The notes: generated by a model not told the origin, from the letters alone. DNA of 5,145 bases from Candidatus Sumerlaeota bacterium (GCA_007136595.1 SLGQ01000344.1:1-5145), one strand, 5' to 3'; shown: positions 1-5,145, numbered from the stretch's first letter. Translations and numbers: made by a program.

Positions 1-2
1 AG

Positions 3-77
3 ACTGCTCAAAACAACAATATAGAAAATTTACAACCTGTCAATATCGGAGAAAAAAATGAAACAATTTTTACTTGA
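3..77 (+). CDS. Possible C-terminal end of an unidentified gene cut by the window edge
   Basis: One + strand frame is open from the window edge to a TGA at 75-77. It encodes about 24 residues ending in NIGEKNETIFT, and the other two + frames both close within the first 60 bases. I do not recognise the peptide. If the DNA left of about position 100 belongs to an inserted element, this could be the end of that element's protein, but this is speculation. An open frame of this length is also expected by chance, so confidence is low. Confidence 0.2.
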   Translation, partial: TAQNNNIENLQPVNIGEKNETIFT

Positions 78-79
78 CT

Positions 80-103
80 TTAAAGGGAATAACTGACCCC
101 TGT
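80..103 (+). other. Possible mobile-element edge or junction ending in CTGACCCC
   Basis: The bases AAAGGGAATAACTGACCCC end almost exactly where Fic-like coding begins (CTG TTT TTC GAG AAT). Read on the other strand the edge is GGGGTCAGTTATTCCC. GGGGTCAG-type ends occur beside REP-associated (IS200-like, Y1) tyrosine transposases in many proteobacteria. No transposase is visible in the window, so this is inferred from the motif and from the sudden loss of Fic similarity. A simple deletion junction would explain it equally well. Confidence 0.3.
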
Positions 104-279
104 TTTTCGAGAATGGTTTTGTTCCGGCTGTCATAAAAAATGAAAAAAGGCGGGAATATATTAATTGCCTCACCCTTGCTGACAAAGGTGACCTTTCTGA
201 ATTTATTGCTTTTATTGCACAGTCATTGATTGAAACAATGGATCAGATCATCGCCGAATTCAATAACCGCTTAGTTTAA
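97..279 (+). pseudogene. Fic-family protein, C-terminal remnant (5' part missing)
   Basis: The frame opens after a TGA at 94-96 and runs about 60 codons to TAA at 277-279. It reads FFENGFVPAVIKNEKRREYI, then NCLTLADKGDLSEFIAFIAQ and a final helix ending NNRLV. This matches the usual end of Fic (AMPylase-type) proteins: a hydrophobic 'NG(Y/F)PP.VI' strand, a '(R)REYI.AL..AD.GDL..FI.FIA' segment and a closing helix. The catalytic HPFxxGNGR loop, which should lie just upstream, is absent in all three + frames of the preceding 96 bases, and there is no plausible start codon. The remnant therefore cannot encode an active enzyme. The family call rests on sequence memory of the C-terminal pattern. 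The stop overlaps the stop of the convergent propeller gene. It could instead be a live gene interrupted by an insertion whose other half lies beyond the window. Confidence 0.6.
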
Positions 280-2825
280 ATGATTGAGCAACTGCATCCC
301 GAACTGTCTTTCTGGTCATTTTCTTCTTTATCGTTTTGATGATCATCTTTGATTTTCTGATCGTCATCCAAAGTTTCAATATCAGGAAATATTTCTTCGT
401 CATCGGGAAAATCTTCATAAGAGTCATTGTCCAGACTCAAATCATCGTCGTCACTTTCCTCGATCTCCTCTTCCAAAACATAAGAGTACAGGTTTCCCAT
501 AATTCTATAAGCACTGTGTTCGCCTATTTCGTCAAGATGAGTATAAACTATCAGACCACTTTTATCTCCGGATGATACAATAACAGGGGATATATTTTTT
601 ATTTTTTTCTCAGATATAACCTTAGTTTTTTGTCGAGTTACAGTAAAATCCTCGTCAAAAGTTGCGGCATATATATCTATGTTGCCATTTGTTTTTTCTT
701 TTTCCCAAGCCATTATAAATTCAATTCCATTAAAAATCAGATAAGGATTCATATCGCGGTCAATAGATTGAAGTATTCTTGTCCCGTCATTCAATGGGAC
801 ACCTTCTTTGCTGACAGGCGTTCCGTATATATTTTGATGAGCATCTTTGTTTTTTGAAATCAGTGTTGACCACACAAGAAAAAAAGAATCTCCATCGTAA
901 GCCATTGAATAGCCGTAAATAAAAGAAGGAGAATCCGCAAGATTTAAGATATTGTTACTAATATACTCTCCTGATGACGAGTTAACAATTACTCCTATAA
1001 TTTCACTGTTGAAGGTTTTAGTATTAGAAACTATAAAAAACGATCCATTACCGTAAGTTACAGACCATTCATAAAATGTTCCGCCGGAAATCCTGTTTTC
1101 TCTCTCCTGAATTATTCCTTCTGTGTCAACTCTGATTCCATTTAAATATTCTTTTCTTTCGCTCCCATCATAAATATGCCATAAAACATAATATTTTCCA
1201 TTACCATAGGCAATAGAAGGTTTTTCCATTTTATCTGTAGATTTGCTTAACTCAATAGGTTTGGAATTAATAATTTTACCTTCTTTTGAAATAAAAACAC
1301 CTTTTATGCTATATTCTTTATTTAAGGTATCATAGCTATCCCATACAGCAAAATAGTTTTTTCCGTCAAAAGCTATAGCTGGATTATTATCAATTTTTTC
1401 ATTTTCGCTAACAATGAAGCTTTCTTCTGCAAGCAGAGTCCCCTTTGTGCTTAACATTGCACAATATATTGATTTATAAGGTGATTCTCTGTTGTCACTC
1501 CACAAAACAAAGTAGTTTTCTCCATCAAAAGCCATAGCCGGACTATCCTGATTATTTGATGACAAAGAAATCAAAAAAGATGTTTCTTTTGTGTTTTCAT
1601 TTTTAGATATAATAGTTCCCTTTATTTTCGAACTATTTTCAACTGTGTCTTCCCATAAAACCAAAACCTTCTCTTCTGAAACAGAGAGAGCCTGAGTATA
1701 AACAGGAAAAGGATGTGGACTGGAAAAATTATTGTCTGTATGAATTTTTACAATGTCAGTACTTGCCGGTTCTCCGTTTTTATAAAATTTCATTACTGAG
1801 ATAGAATACTTCCTGGGTTGATTAGTTTCTGTTGGCTCCTCACTAATCCAGGCAATATAAAACATATCACCGTCTGTATCGAGTCCAATATAAGATTTGA
1901 AAGGAATACAGCGAACATTTTCAGATGCAAGAATAATTACTTCTCCCAATGGTTCACCCTTGTTGTTAACACTGACACCTAATATTTTAGTGGGCTCAAA
2001 TTTTTTAGTTTGAAACCATGTTACAAAATAGTTTTCTCCGTTGTAAAAGACTCTTGGGTTATATTCTTCGGTGTCAACTTCATCAGATTTATAAATAATT
2101 AAATTTTCTTTATAATCATCACCAGTACTGATTAATTTACCTGCTTTGGAAACTCTATTGGCAGATATTCCCCCGTGCCGTCCATGAAAAACAACAAGAA
2201 AATCAGTTCCGCCGAAAGCAACATCAGGGTTTACTCCCCTGGCAATTTCAATACTCTCTTTGTCAAGAACAGTTCCACCACTATGAACTCTTTTTCCTTT
2301 AATGTAACCTGATTGACCCCATACGACTAAATTATTAGTTCCGTCAAATGCAATGGCAATTCCATCTCTTCTAACATTTTCTTTACAAATATATTGTTTT
2401 GACAAAACTTTTCCTTCCGTACTCAAAATTGCTGAAAAAATCTCCTTGTCAGCATTTACTCCGTGTTCAACAAACCATACAACAAAATAATTTGAGCCAT
2501 TAAATATAATTTTAGGGGCTCTCTGATTTGCCCTCAAAGAAGAAATCAGAAAAGATTTTTGACCGATAACTGTTCCATCGGGAGCAATTATTGCTCCATA
2601 TATGTCATAGTACTTTCCATTTCGTTTATCACTCCAGACAGCCATATAGTTAGTGCCGTCAAACGCGACAGAGGCTTCCATCTGATCATTAATGGAAGAT
2701 GTTATAACATCTTTTTGGTCTAAATAAAACTCTGAACCAAGTTCAATTCCAGACAAAAAGTCTGTTCCATTCAAAATGATAAAAACAGCAAATACCCCCC
2801 ATAAAAAAACTTTTTTCACTTTCAT
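276..2825 (-). CDS. Exported repeat protein, predicted double seven-bladed beta-propeller with acidic Cys-ended tail
   Basis: I do not recognise a named family; no enzymatic motif is visible. The product is 849 residues from the ATG at 2825. I preferred this start to a TTG eight codons upstream because GGGG lies 7 bases before it and the N-terminus is then a classic signal peptide: MKVKK, a hydrophobic core to about residue 20, and a likely cut near FLSG (about 24-27). The body consists of repeats of about 50-57 residues with the core '(A/I)(F/Y)(D/N)G.NYF.VW', then a variable stretch, then 'I.G..(I/V)S.(E/K)G..L'. I count 14, with the VW-type position at about residues 64, 117, 169, 213, 270, 326, 391, 442, 495, 549, 600, 652, 707 and 761. 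Repeats 1 and 8 are especially alike (VWSDKR and LWSDNR), which suggests two seven-bladed propellers from a duplication. From about 785 comes an Asp/Glu-rich, Lys-containing tail of about 65 residues ending GCSCSII, with no membrane helix after it. The protein probably acts outside the cytoplasm, perhaps as a surface or binding protein. It is the last - strand gene and has its own candidate promoter. Confidence 0.85.
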   Translation of the reverse strand: MKVKKVFLWGVFAVFIILNGTDFLSGIELGSEFYLDQKDVITSSINDQMEASVAFDGTNYMAVWSDKRNGKYYDIYGAIIAPDGTVIGQKSFLISSLRANQRAPKIIFNGSNYFVVWFVEHGVNADKEIFSAILSTEGKVLSKQYICKENVRRDGIAIAFDGTNNLVVWGQSGYIKGKRVHSGGTVLDKESIEIARGVNPDVAFGGTDFLVVFHGRHGGISANRVSKAGKLISTGDDYKENLIIYKSDEVDTEEYNPRVFYNGENYFVTWFQTKKFEPTKILGVSVNNKGEPLGEVIILASENVRCIPFKSYIGLDTDGDMFYIAWISEEPTETNQPRKYSISVMKFYKNGEPASTDIVKIHTDNNFSSPHPFPVYTQALSVSEEKVLVLWEDTVENSSKIKGTIISKNENTKETSFLISLSSNNQDSPAMAFDGENYFVLWSDNRESPYKSIYCAMLSTKGTLLAEESFIVSENEKIDNNPAIAFDGKNYFAVWDSYDTLNKEYSIKGVFISKEGKIINSKPIELSKSTDKMEKPSIAYGNGKYYVLWHIYDGSERKEYLNGIRVDTEGIIQERENRISGGTFYEWSVTYGNGSFFIVSNTKTFNSEIIGVIVNSSSGEYISNNILNLADSPSFIYGYSMAYDGDSFFLVWSTLISKNKDAHQNIYGTPVSKEGVPLNDGTRILQSIDRDMNPYLIFNGIEFIMAWEKEKTNGNIDIYAATFDEDFTVTRQKTKVISEKKIKNISPVIVSSGDKSGLIVYTHLDEIGEHSAYRIMGNLYSYVLEEEIEESDDDDLSLDNDSYEDFPDDEEIFPDIETLDDDQKIKDDHQNDKEENDQKDSSGCSCSII

Positions 2826-2852
2826 TTTAATACCCCAGAAATTAAACAAATT

Positions 2853-2887
2853 TACAAAACAATAATTTTAAAAGTCTACAAAACAAT
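2853..2887 (-). repeat. 11-bp direct repeat in the propeller-gene leader
   Basis: TACAAAACAAT on the + strand (ATTGTTTTGTA on the - strand) occurs at 2853-2863 and again at 2877-2887, a 24-bp offset. Both copies lie between the candidate -10 and the start codon. They could be a regulator binding pair or simply AT-rich repetition; the DNA here is very AT-rich, which lowers significance. Confidence 0.4.
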
Positions 2888-2889
2888 TA

Positions 2890-2917
2890 ACCTTACACTA
2901 TTTCTTTGCTTTGTCAA
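2890..2917 (-). promoter_or_regulatory. Candidate promoter of the propeller gene
   Basis: On the - strand a perfect TTGACA (2912-2917) is followed after 16 bases by TAAGGT (2890-2895), a poor match to TATAAT. It lies between the mazF-like stop and the propeller-protein ATG and would leave a leader of roughly 55-60 bases. The -35 is convincing and the -10 is weak, so the promoter may be weak or need an activator. Confidence 0.4.
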
Positions 2918-2953
2918 CAATTCGTATCGATAATAAAACTTCAGATTTTTATT

Positions 2954-3310
2954 TCACATTTCCGGTTCAAAAATCATTTCGAGAGTTTTTGGGATGGAAG
3001 TTGCGATCTTCGGGTTGAGTTCCCCCAGTTTTCTGATAAATCTTATTTCAGATATTGATCGAAGCTGAAAAAGGTCAATGACAGATCTCTTTTCAAGATT
3101 GTTAAATTTATCGGGGTTCACAGTCAGCATCCATGGGTTTTTTTCGTAGTGAGGTTTGTGATCGGTAAGGGGAGCAACTATTTTAAGTGGCAAAAGACCG
3201 ATATCGTTATTGTTGAGAACAACACAAGGTCTTGTTTTTTTTATTTCAGCCCCGATTGCCGGATCAAGATTGATAAGCCATATTTCATATTGTTTCAAAG
3301 TCATCTCCAT
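2954..3310 (-). CDS. MazF/PemK-family endoribonuclease toxin
   Basis: The product is about 118 residues, normal for the family. Known MazF/PemK toxins cut single-stranded mRNA at short sequence motifs and so stop translation. The family hallmarks are visible in order: YEIWLINLDP (about residues 8-17), the GAEIKKTRPCVVL strand-loop (20-32) with the conserved Arg of KTRP near 27, and LKIVAPLT (42-49) with the conserved Thr at about 49. These Arg and Thr positions correspond to catalytic residues of characterised MazF proteins. Next come a loop with HYEKNPW and the segment 'RSVIDLFQLRSISEIRFIRKLGEL', which matches the family's dimer-forming C-terminal part. The start is uncertain between ATG 3310 and ATG 3304 (MTLKQYE, which fits the usual N-terminus of homologues better); neither has a strong ribosome site. 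In both cases the gene overlaps the antitoxin's 3' end by 20-26 bases, typical of translationally coupled toxin-antitoxin pairs. All key residues are present, so it looks intact. Confidence 0.9.
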   Translation of the reverse strand: MEMTLKQYEIWLINLDPAIGAEIKKTRPCVVLNNNDIGLLPLKIVAPLTDHKPHYEKNPWMLTVNPDKFNNLEKRSVIDLFQLRSISEIRFIRKLGELNPKIATSIPKTLEMIFEPEM

Positions 3311-3524
3311 CAAGATCTTTCATTGAATTAAGGTCGCCGTTGGAAAGATATTCTTCCCTCATTAAAGCAGCCCGTTTACGCAATTTTGATCTGCGATGCT
3401 CCTTGATGAATGTTTCAAAAGCCATCCTTAAAACAGTTGACCGGCTCACCTTAAGCTCTTTTTGAATCTCATCAATCTCACTTACATATTCATCCGGCAT
3501 TGAAATCGTTATCCGATTAGTCAT
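3285..3524 (-). CDS. Ribbon-helix-helix antitoxin (CopG/MazE-like)
   Basis: The product is 79 residues from the ATG at 3524. This start has GAGG six bases upstream; in-frame starts at 3536 and 3560 would put extra residues before the DNA-binding strand and fall inside the operator and promoter. Residues 3-10 (NRITISMP) form the DNA-contacting beta strand. Residues 11-24 (DEYVSEIDEIQKEL) form helix 1, and SRSTVLRMAFETFIKEH (27-43) forms turn and helix 2, the standard RHH pattern. A basic stretch, RRSKLRKR (44-51), follows. The tail NGDLNSMKDLDGDDFETI is acidic and probably flexible, the part that in such antitoxins wraps the toxin and neutralises it. It lies directly upstream of, and overlaps, the MazF-like gene. 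As an RHH dimer it should also repress its own promoter, which is overlaid by palindromic half-sites. Confidence 0.87.
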   Translation of the reverse strand: MTNRITISMPDEYVSEIDEIQKELKVSRSTVLRMAFETFIKEHRRSKLRKRAALMREEYLSNGDLNSMKDLDGDDFETI

Positions 3525-3532
3525 AACAAACC

Positions 3533-3549
3533 TCATAAAATAATTATGA
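3533..3549. promoter_or_regulatory. Operator 2: inverted repeat in the toxin-antitoxin leader
   Basis: The 17-bp site TCATAAAATAATTATGA (+ strand) has perfect 6-bp arms, TCATAA and TTATGA, around AATAA. The 9-mer TTATGAACA at its right (3544-3552) recurs at 3568-3576, exactly 24 bp away, so the two operators share a half-site on the same face of the helix within about two turns. It lies between the -10 and the antitoxin ribosome site. It could be a second antitoxin dimer site allowing cooperative repression. Confidence 0.5.
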
Positions 3550-3555
3550 ACACAA

Positions 3556-3574
3556 TTCATACTATACTTATGAA
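3556..3574. promoter_or_regulatory. Operator 1: inverted repeat over the -10 of the toxin-antitoxin promoter
   Basis: The 19-bp site TTCATACTATACTTATGAA (+ strand) has perfect 6-bp arms, TTCATA and TATGAA, around 7 bases, and covers the -10 hexamer. Its right arm extends as TTATGAACA, which is repeated in operator 2. Its position suggests that binding by the RHH antitoxin, alone or with the toxin, would block RNA polymerase. The protein-site pairing is inferred from gene order. Confidence 0.55.
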
Positions 3575-3588
3575 CATTGTGATGTCAA
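3561..3588 (-). promoter_or_regulatory. Promoter of the toxin-antitoxin operon
   Basis: On the - strand a perfect -35 TTGACA (3583-3588) is followed by 16 bases and then TATAGT (3561-3566), five of six matches to TATAAT. The antitoxin ATG lies about 37 bases downstream of the -10, giving a short leader that holds the GAGG ribosome site. The -35 starts only seven bases after the arsC stop codon, so the pair can be expressed independently of the ars genes. Confidence 0.7.
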
Positions 3589-3612
3589 GAGTTTTCACTC
3601 CGCAAAACTCTT
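3587..3612. repeat. 9-bp perfect inverted repeat across the arsC stop codon
   Basis: AAGAGTTTT (3587-3595) and AAAACTCTT (3604-3612) can pair as a 9-bp stem with an 8-base loop, CACTCCGC. It covers the last codons and stop of arsC and touches the -35 of the next promoter. In the arsC transcript no U run follows the stem (the next bases are GACATC), so it is not a standard intrinsic terminator. It may be a 3' end stabilising hairpin or a weak terminator. Confidence 0.45.
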
Positions 3613-4011
3613 AACTTTCTCTTTTATCTGATCTCTTATCCGGATGGTGCGGGCAAGTTTTTCTTCTTCGGTTCCAGATAATCCGGAGGGGTCTTGAAAT
3701 CCCCAGTGGAGGCGTGTGCCTTGTCCGGGGAAAAATGGACATGCTTCTGCGGCTGTTTCATCACAGACTGTGACAACAAAATCGAATTTGATGTGTCCGT
3801 CTATGAATTCATCAACTGAGTTGGTGGTGTGTCCCGATATGTCTATTCCGTCAAGTGCCATCGCTTTTACAACAACCGGATTAAGGTTTCCCGGTTCAAG
3901 TCCTGCACTCCATACTTCAAATTTGTCTGATGCAAAATGTCTTAAATATGCTTCTGCCATCTGGCTTCTTGCGGAGTTGTGGATGCAGATAAATATAACA
4001 TTTTTTTTCAT
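3595..4011 (-). CDS. arsC: Arsenate reductase, low-molecular-weight phosphatase-fold type
   Basis: The product is 138 residues, the usual length. The enzyme reduces arsenate to arsenite in the cytoplasm with electrons from thioredoxin or a similar thiol system, supplying substrate for the efflux pump next to it. The P-loop CIHNSARS (residues 9-16) has nucleophile Cys9 and Arg15 (CX5R). The relay cysteines sit in VTVCDETAAEACPFFPG: Cys83 and Cys91, the pair expected of thioredoxin-linked forms, although the spacing is one residue longer than the Cys82/Cys89 of the well-studied staphylococcal enzyme. The catalytic Asp is in QDPSG (Asp107). HTTNSVDEF (61-69) is another family segment. The start codon overlaps the permease stop (ATGA) and has a strong AGGAGG seven bases upstream, which implies coupled translation. 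No expected active-site residue is missing. Confidence 0.93.
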   Translation of the reverse strand: MKKNVIFICIHNSARSQMAEAYLRHFASDKFEVWSAGLEPGNLNPVVVKAMALDGIDISGHTTNSVDEFIDGHIKFDFVVTVCDETAAEACPFFPGQGTRLHWGFQDPSGLSGTEEEKLARTIRIRDQIKEKVKSFAE

Positions 4012-5063
4012 TGGTTTTCCTCCTTTGGGAACCAGTGTTTTGTTTTGTTGGCAATTTTTACAAGGGTAAGCATAACAGGAACTTCAACAAGAACTCCCAC
4101 AATTGTGGCAAGTGCAACGGGTGAAGTAGGTCCAAAGAGTGCAATGGCTACAGCTACCGCAAGTTCAAAGAAATTCGATGCCCCTATCATTCCTGCCGGA
4201 GCTGCCACACTGTGACACAGACAAAGCTTTTTAGAGCTGAAATATGCAACAAAAAAGATGAAGAATGTCTGGATGGTAAGAGGAATTGCAATAAGAAGGA
4301 TATGGAGAGGATTGTTAAGGATCACATCTCCCTGAAAAGAAAAAATTATAACAAGGGTAAGAAGCAAACCACCAATAGTTATATTATTAAACTTAGTGAT
4401 AAATCTGGTGTTGAAATATTCAAGCCCTTTCTTTTTTATCACAGTTTTTCTTGTAAGCACTCCTCCGGCAAGGGGAATTACAACAAACAGTACAACAGAG
4501 AGAAAAAGGGTGTCCCAGGGAATTGTTATTCCGCTTATCCCCAGAAGCAAAGCAACTATCGGAGTAAATGCGATCAGTATGATAAGATCGTTTGTTGCAA
4601 CTTGAACTACTGTATAGGCGGGGTTTCCTTTTGTAAGGTGACTCCAGACAAAAACCATTGCAGTGCAAGGTGCGGCACCGAGAATTATTGCTCCTGCAAG
4701 ATAGTCTCTTGCAAGATCAGGGGGAATAAGAGCTTTAAAAACTACAAAAAAGAAAAACCATGCAATTAAATACATTGAAAATGGTTTTATAAGCCAGTTT
4801 GTTATCCATGTCACAAAAAGTCCTTTGGGATTTCTTCCCACATCTTTAACACTTGCAAAATCAACTTTCATCATCATCGGATAGATCATGAGCCAGATAA
4901 GAATTGCAATAGGGATAGAAACATTAGCATATTCAAATTTTCCAAGAAACTGAGGTATGGCAGGGATAAATTTTCCTATCATTACTCCTGCAACCATACA
5001 TAATGCTACCCACAACGAAAGATACTTTTCAAAAAAACTGATCCCTGTTGATTTGTTCTCCAT
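4008..5063 (-). CDS. acr3: Arsenite efflux permease of the ACR3 family
   Basis: The product is 351 residues from the ATG at 5063 (355 from the ATG at 5075), as expected for bacterial Acr3 with about ten membrane helices. It exports arsenite, and often antimonite, across the inner membrane using the proton motive force. N-terminal ISFFEKYLSLWVALCMVAGV is a strong family start. The signature GAAPCTAMVFVWSHLTKG holds the conserved Cys (Cys133 from ATG 5063) needed for metalloid transport. The later segment SNFFELAVAVAIALFGPTSP, followed by GVLVEVPVML, has the conserved Glu at about 300 in the penultimate helix region. I prefer the second ATG because GGAG lies six bases before it, while the first has no clear ribosome site. 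The first ATG, however, directly abuts the upstream stop, so coupled initiation there is possible. The gene overlaps arsC by four bases and forms one arsenic-resistance unit with it. It appears intact. Confidence 0.94.
   Translation of the reverse strand: MENKSTGISFFEKYLSLWVALCMVAGVMIGKFIPAIPQFLGKFEYANVSIPIAILIWLMIYPMMMKVDFASVKDVGRNPKGLFVTWITNWLIKPFSMYLIAWFFFFVVFKALIPPDLARDYLAGAIILGAAPCTAMVFVWSHLTKGNPAYTVVQVATNDLIILIAFTPIVALLLGISGITIPWDTLFLSVVLFVVIPLAGGVLTRKTVIKKKGLEYFNTRFITKFNNITIGGLLLTLVIIFSFQGDVILNNPLHILLIAIPLTIQTFFIFFVAYFSSKKLCLCHSVAAPAGMIGASNFFELAVAVAIALFGPTSPVALATIVGVLVEVPVMLTLVKIANKTKHWFPKEENQ
4019..4024 (-). promoter_or_regulatory. Strong Shine-Dalgarno of arsC inside the acr3 3' end
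   Basis: AGGAGG on the - strand lies 7 bases before the arsC ATG and within the last codons of the permease (it reads into PKEENQ). With the ATGA overlap it fixes the arsC start and suggests high or independent initiation of the reductase. Confidence 0.8.
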
Positions 5064-5075
5064 TTTGTTCTCCAT
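5052..5075 (-). repeat. 12-bp tandem duplication at the acr3 start (ATGGAGAACAAA x2)
   Basis: The bases encoding MENK are repeated exactly (5064-5075 and 5052-5063 on the - strand), giving MENKMENK. The GGAG within the first copy sits six bases before the ATG of the second, forming a ribosome binding site made of coding sequence. This explains why two start codons are plausible. Confidence 0.85.
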
Positions 5076-5145
5076 TTAAATGTCACAAGTTCCAATACTT
5101 TCTTTAACTTTTTTCCATTCACCCAGTTTTTGATGAAGTTCTGCA
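5076..5145 (-). CDS. C-terminal 22 residues of the gene upstream of acr3, possibly arsR
   Basis: The frame is open from the window edge to TAA at 5076-5078 and encodes AELHQKLGEWKKVKESIGTCDI. The stop lies immediately before the first acr3 ATG with no gap, so the gene is co-transcribed with acr3. Position suggests an ArsR-type repressor, since arsR-acr3-arsC is a common order. The amphipathic, Lys-rich end with one Cys fits but does not prove this. The helix-turn-helix and metalloid site would lie outside the window, so the identity is inferred from context only. Confidence 0.6.
   Translation of the reverse strand, partial: AELHQKLGEWKKVKESIGTCDI

Noticed and set aside
276..290. CaaX-type prenylation box (CSII) at the end of the propeller protein
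   Set aside because: The protein has a signal peptide and would leave the cytoplasm; prenylation is a host-cytosol modification and there is no sign of an effector-type secretion signal.
336..857. Two + strand open frames opposite the end of the propeller gene
   Set aside because: They are antisense to the repeat protein. The hydrophobic, Ile/Phe-rich products reflect complementing Asp/Glu/Lys/Asn codons.
276..2825. Repeats in the large gene as a CRISPR or DNA-level repeat array
   Set aside because: The periodicity is at protein level (about 150-170 bases per unit with strong divergence), not short identical DNA repeats with spacers.
2930..2956. AATAAAA/TTTTATT inverted repeat after the mazF-like stop as a terminator
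   Set aside because: The stem is only 7 A/T pairs with an 8-base loop and no following U run on the - strand, too weak to call a terminator.
3716..4069. Open frame on the + strand opposite arsC
   Set aside because: It mirrors the conserved arsC and lacks a ribosome site or family features.
4212..4769. 185-codon open frame on the + strand opposite acr3
   Set aside because: It lies entirely antisense to a well-conserved membrane permease, and its product is Lys/Asn/Cys-rich with no recognisable motif; long antisense frames of this type arise from the codon bias of the real gene.

Overview
The window is AT-rich bacterial DNA. Its protein styles suggest a Gram-negative, probably anaerobic, delta-proteobacterium-like organism. 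The grounds are an Acr3/ArsC arsenic cassette, a large exported repeat protein with a very acidic Asp-rich tail ending in a short Cys motif, and Fic and MazF accessory genes. The lineage is an inference, because the window holds no rRNA, tRNA or other phylogenetic marker.

Layout, left to right. Positions 1-279 hold the C-terminal remnant of a Fic-family gene on the + strand. It has no N-terminal half: recognisable Fic sequence begins abruptly near position 100, just after a CTGACCCC motif that may be the edge of a mobile element. Everything to the right reads on the - strand. In transcription order (right to left) it is: the last codons of an unidentified gene (possibly arsR), an Acr3 arsenite efflux permease, a thiol-dependent arsenate reductase ArsC, a ribbon-helix-helix antitoxin, a MazF/PemK toxin, and a secreted protein of about 849 residues built from 14 beta-propeller-like repeats. 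The last gene's stop codon overlaps the stop codon of the Fic remnant.

The genes fall into three functional groups. (1) The arsenic unit is tightly coupled: the upstream stop abuts the first acr3 ATG, and the acr3 stop overlaps the arsC start (ATGA). ArsC would reduce arsenate to arsenite and Acr3 would export it. (2) The toxin-antitoxin pair has overlapping reading frames. Its own promoter (TTGACA, 16 bp, TATAGT) is overlaid with palindromic half-sites of the kind an RHH antitoxin binds, which suggests autoregulation. It starts only a few bases after arsC, with no convincing terminator, so read-through from the ars unit is possible. (3) The propeller protein appears to have its own weaker promoter.

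The points most worth a second look are the 2 x 7 repeat architecture and short Cys-containing end of the exported protein, the truncated Fic gene and its junction, the operator array of the toxin-antitoxin module, and a 12-bp tandem duplication at the acr3 start that supplies a ribosome binding site for the second ATG. I did not see a clearly new defence or mobile system. No CRISPR array, tRNA or rRNA is visible, and no intergenic stretch exceeds 300 bases.
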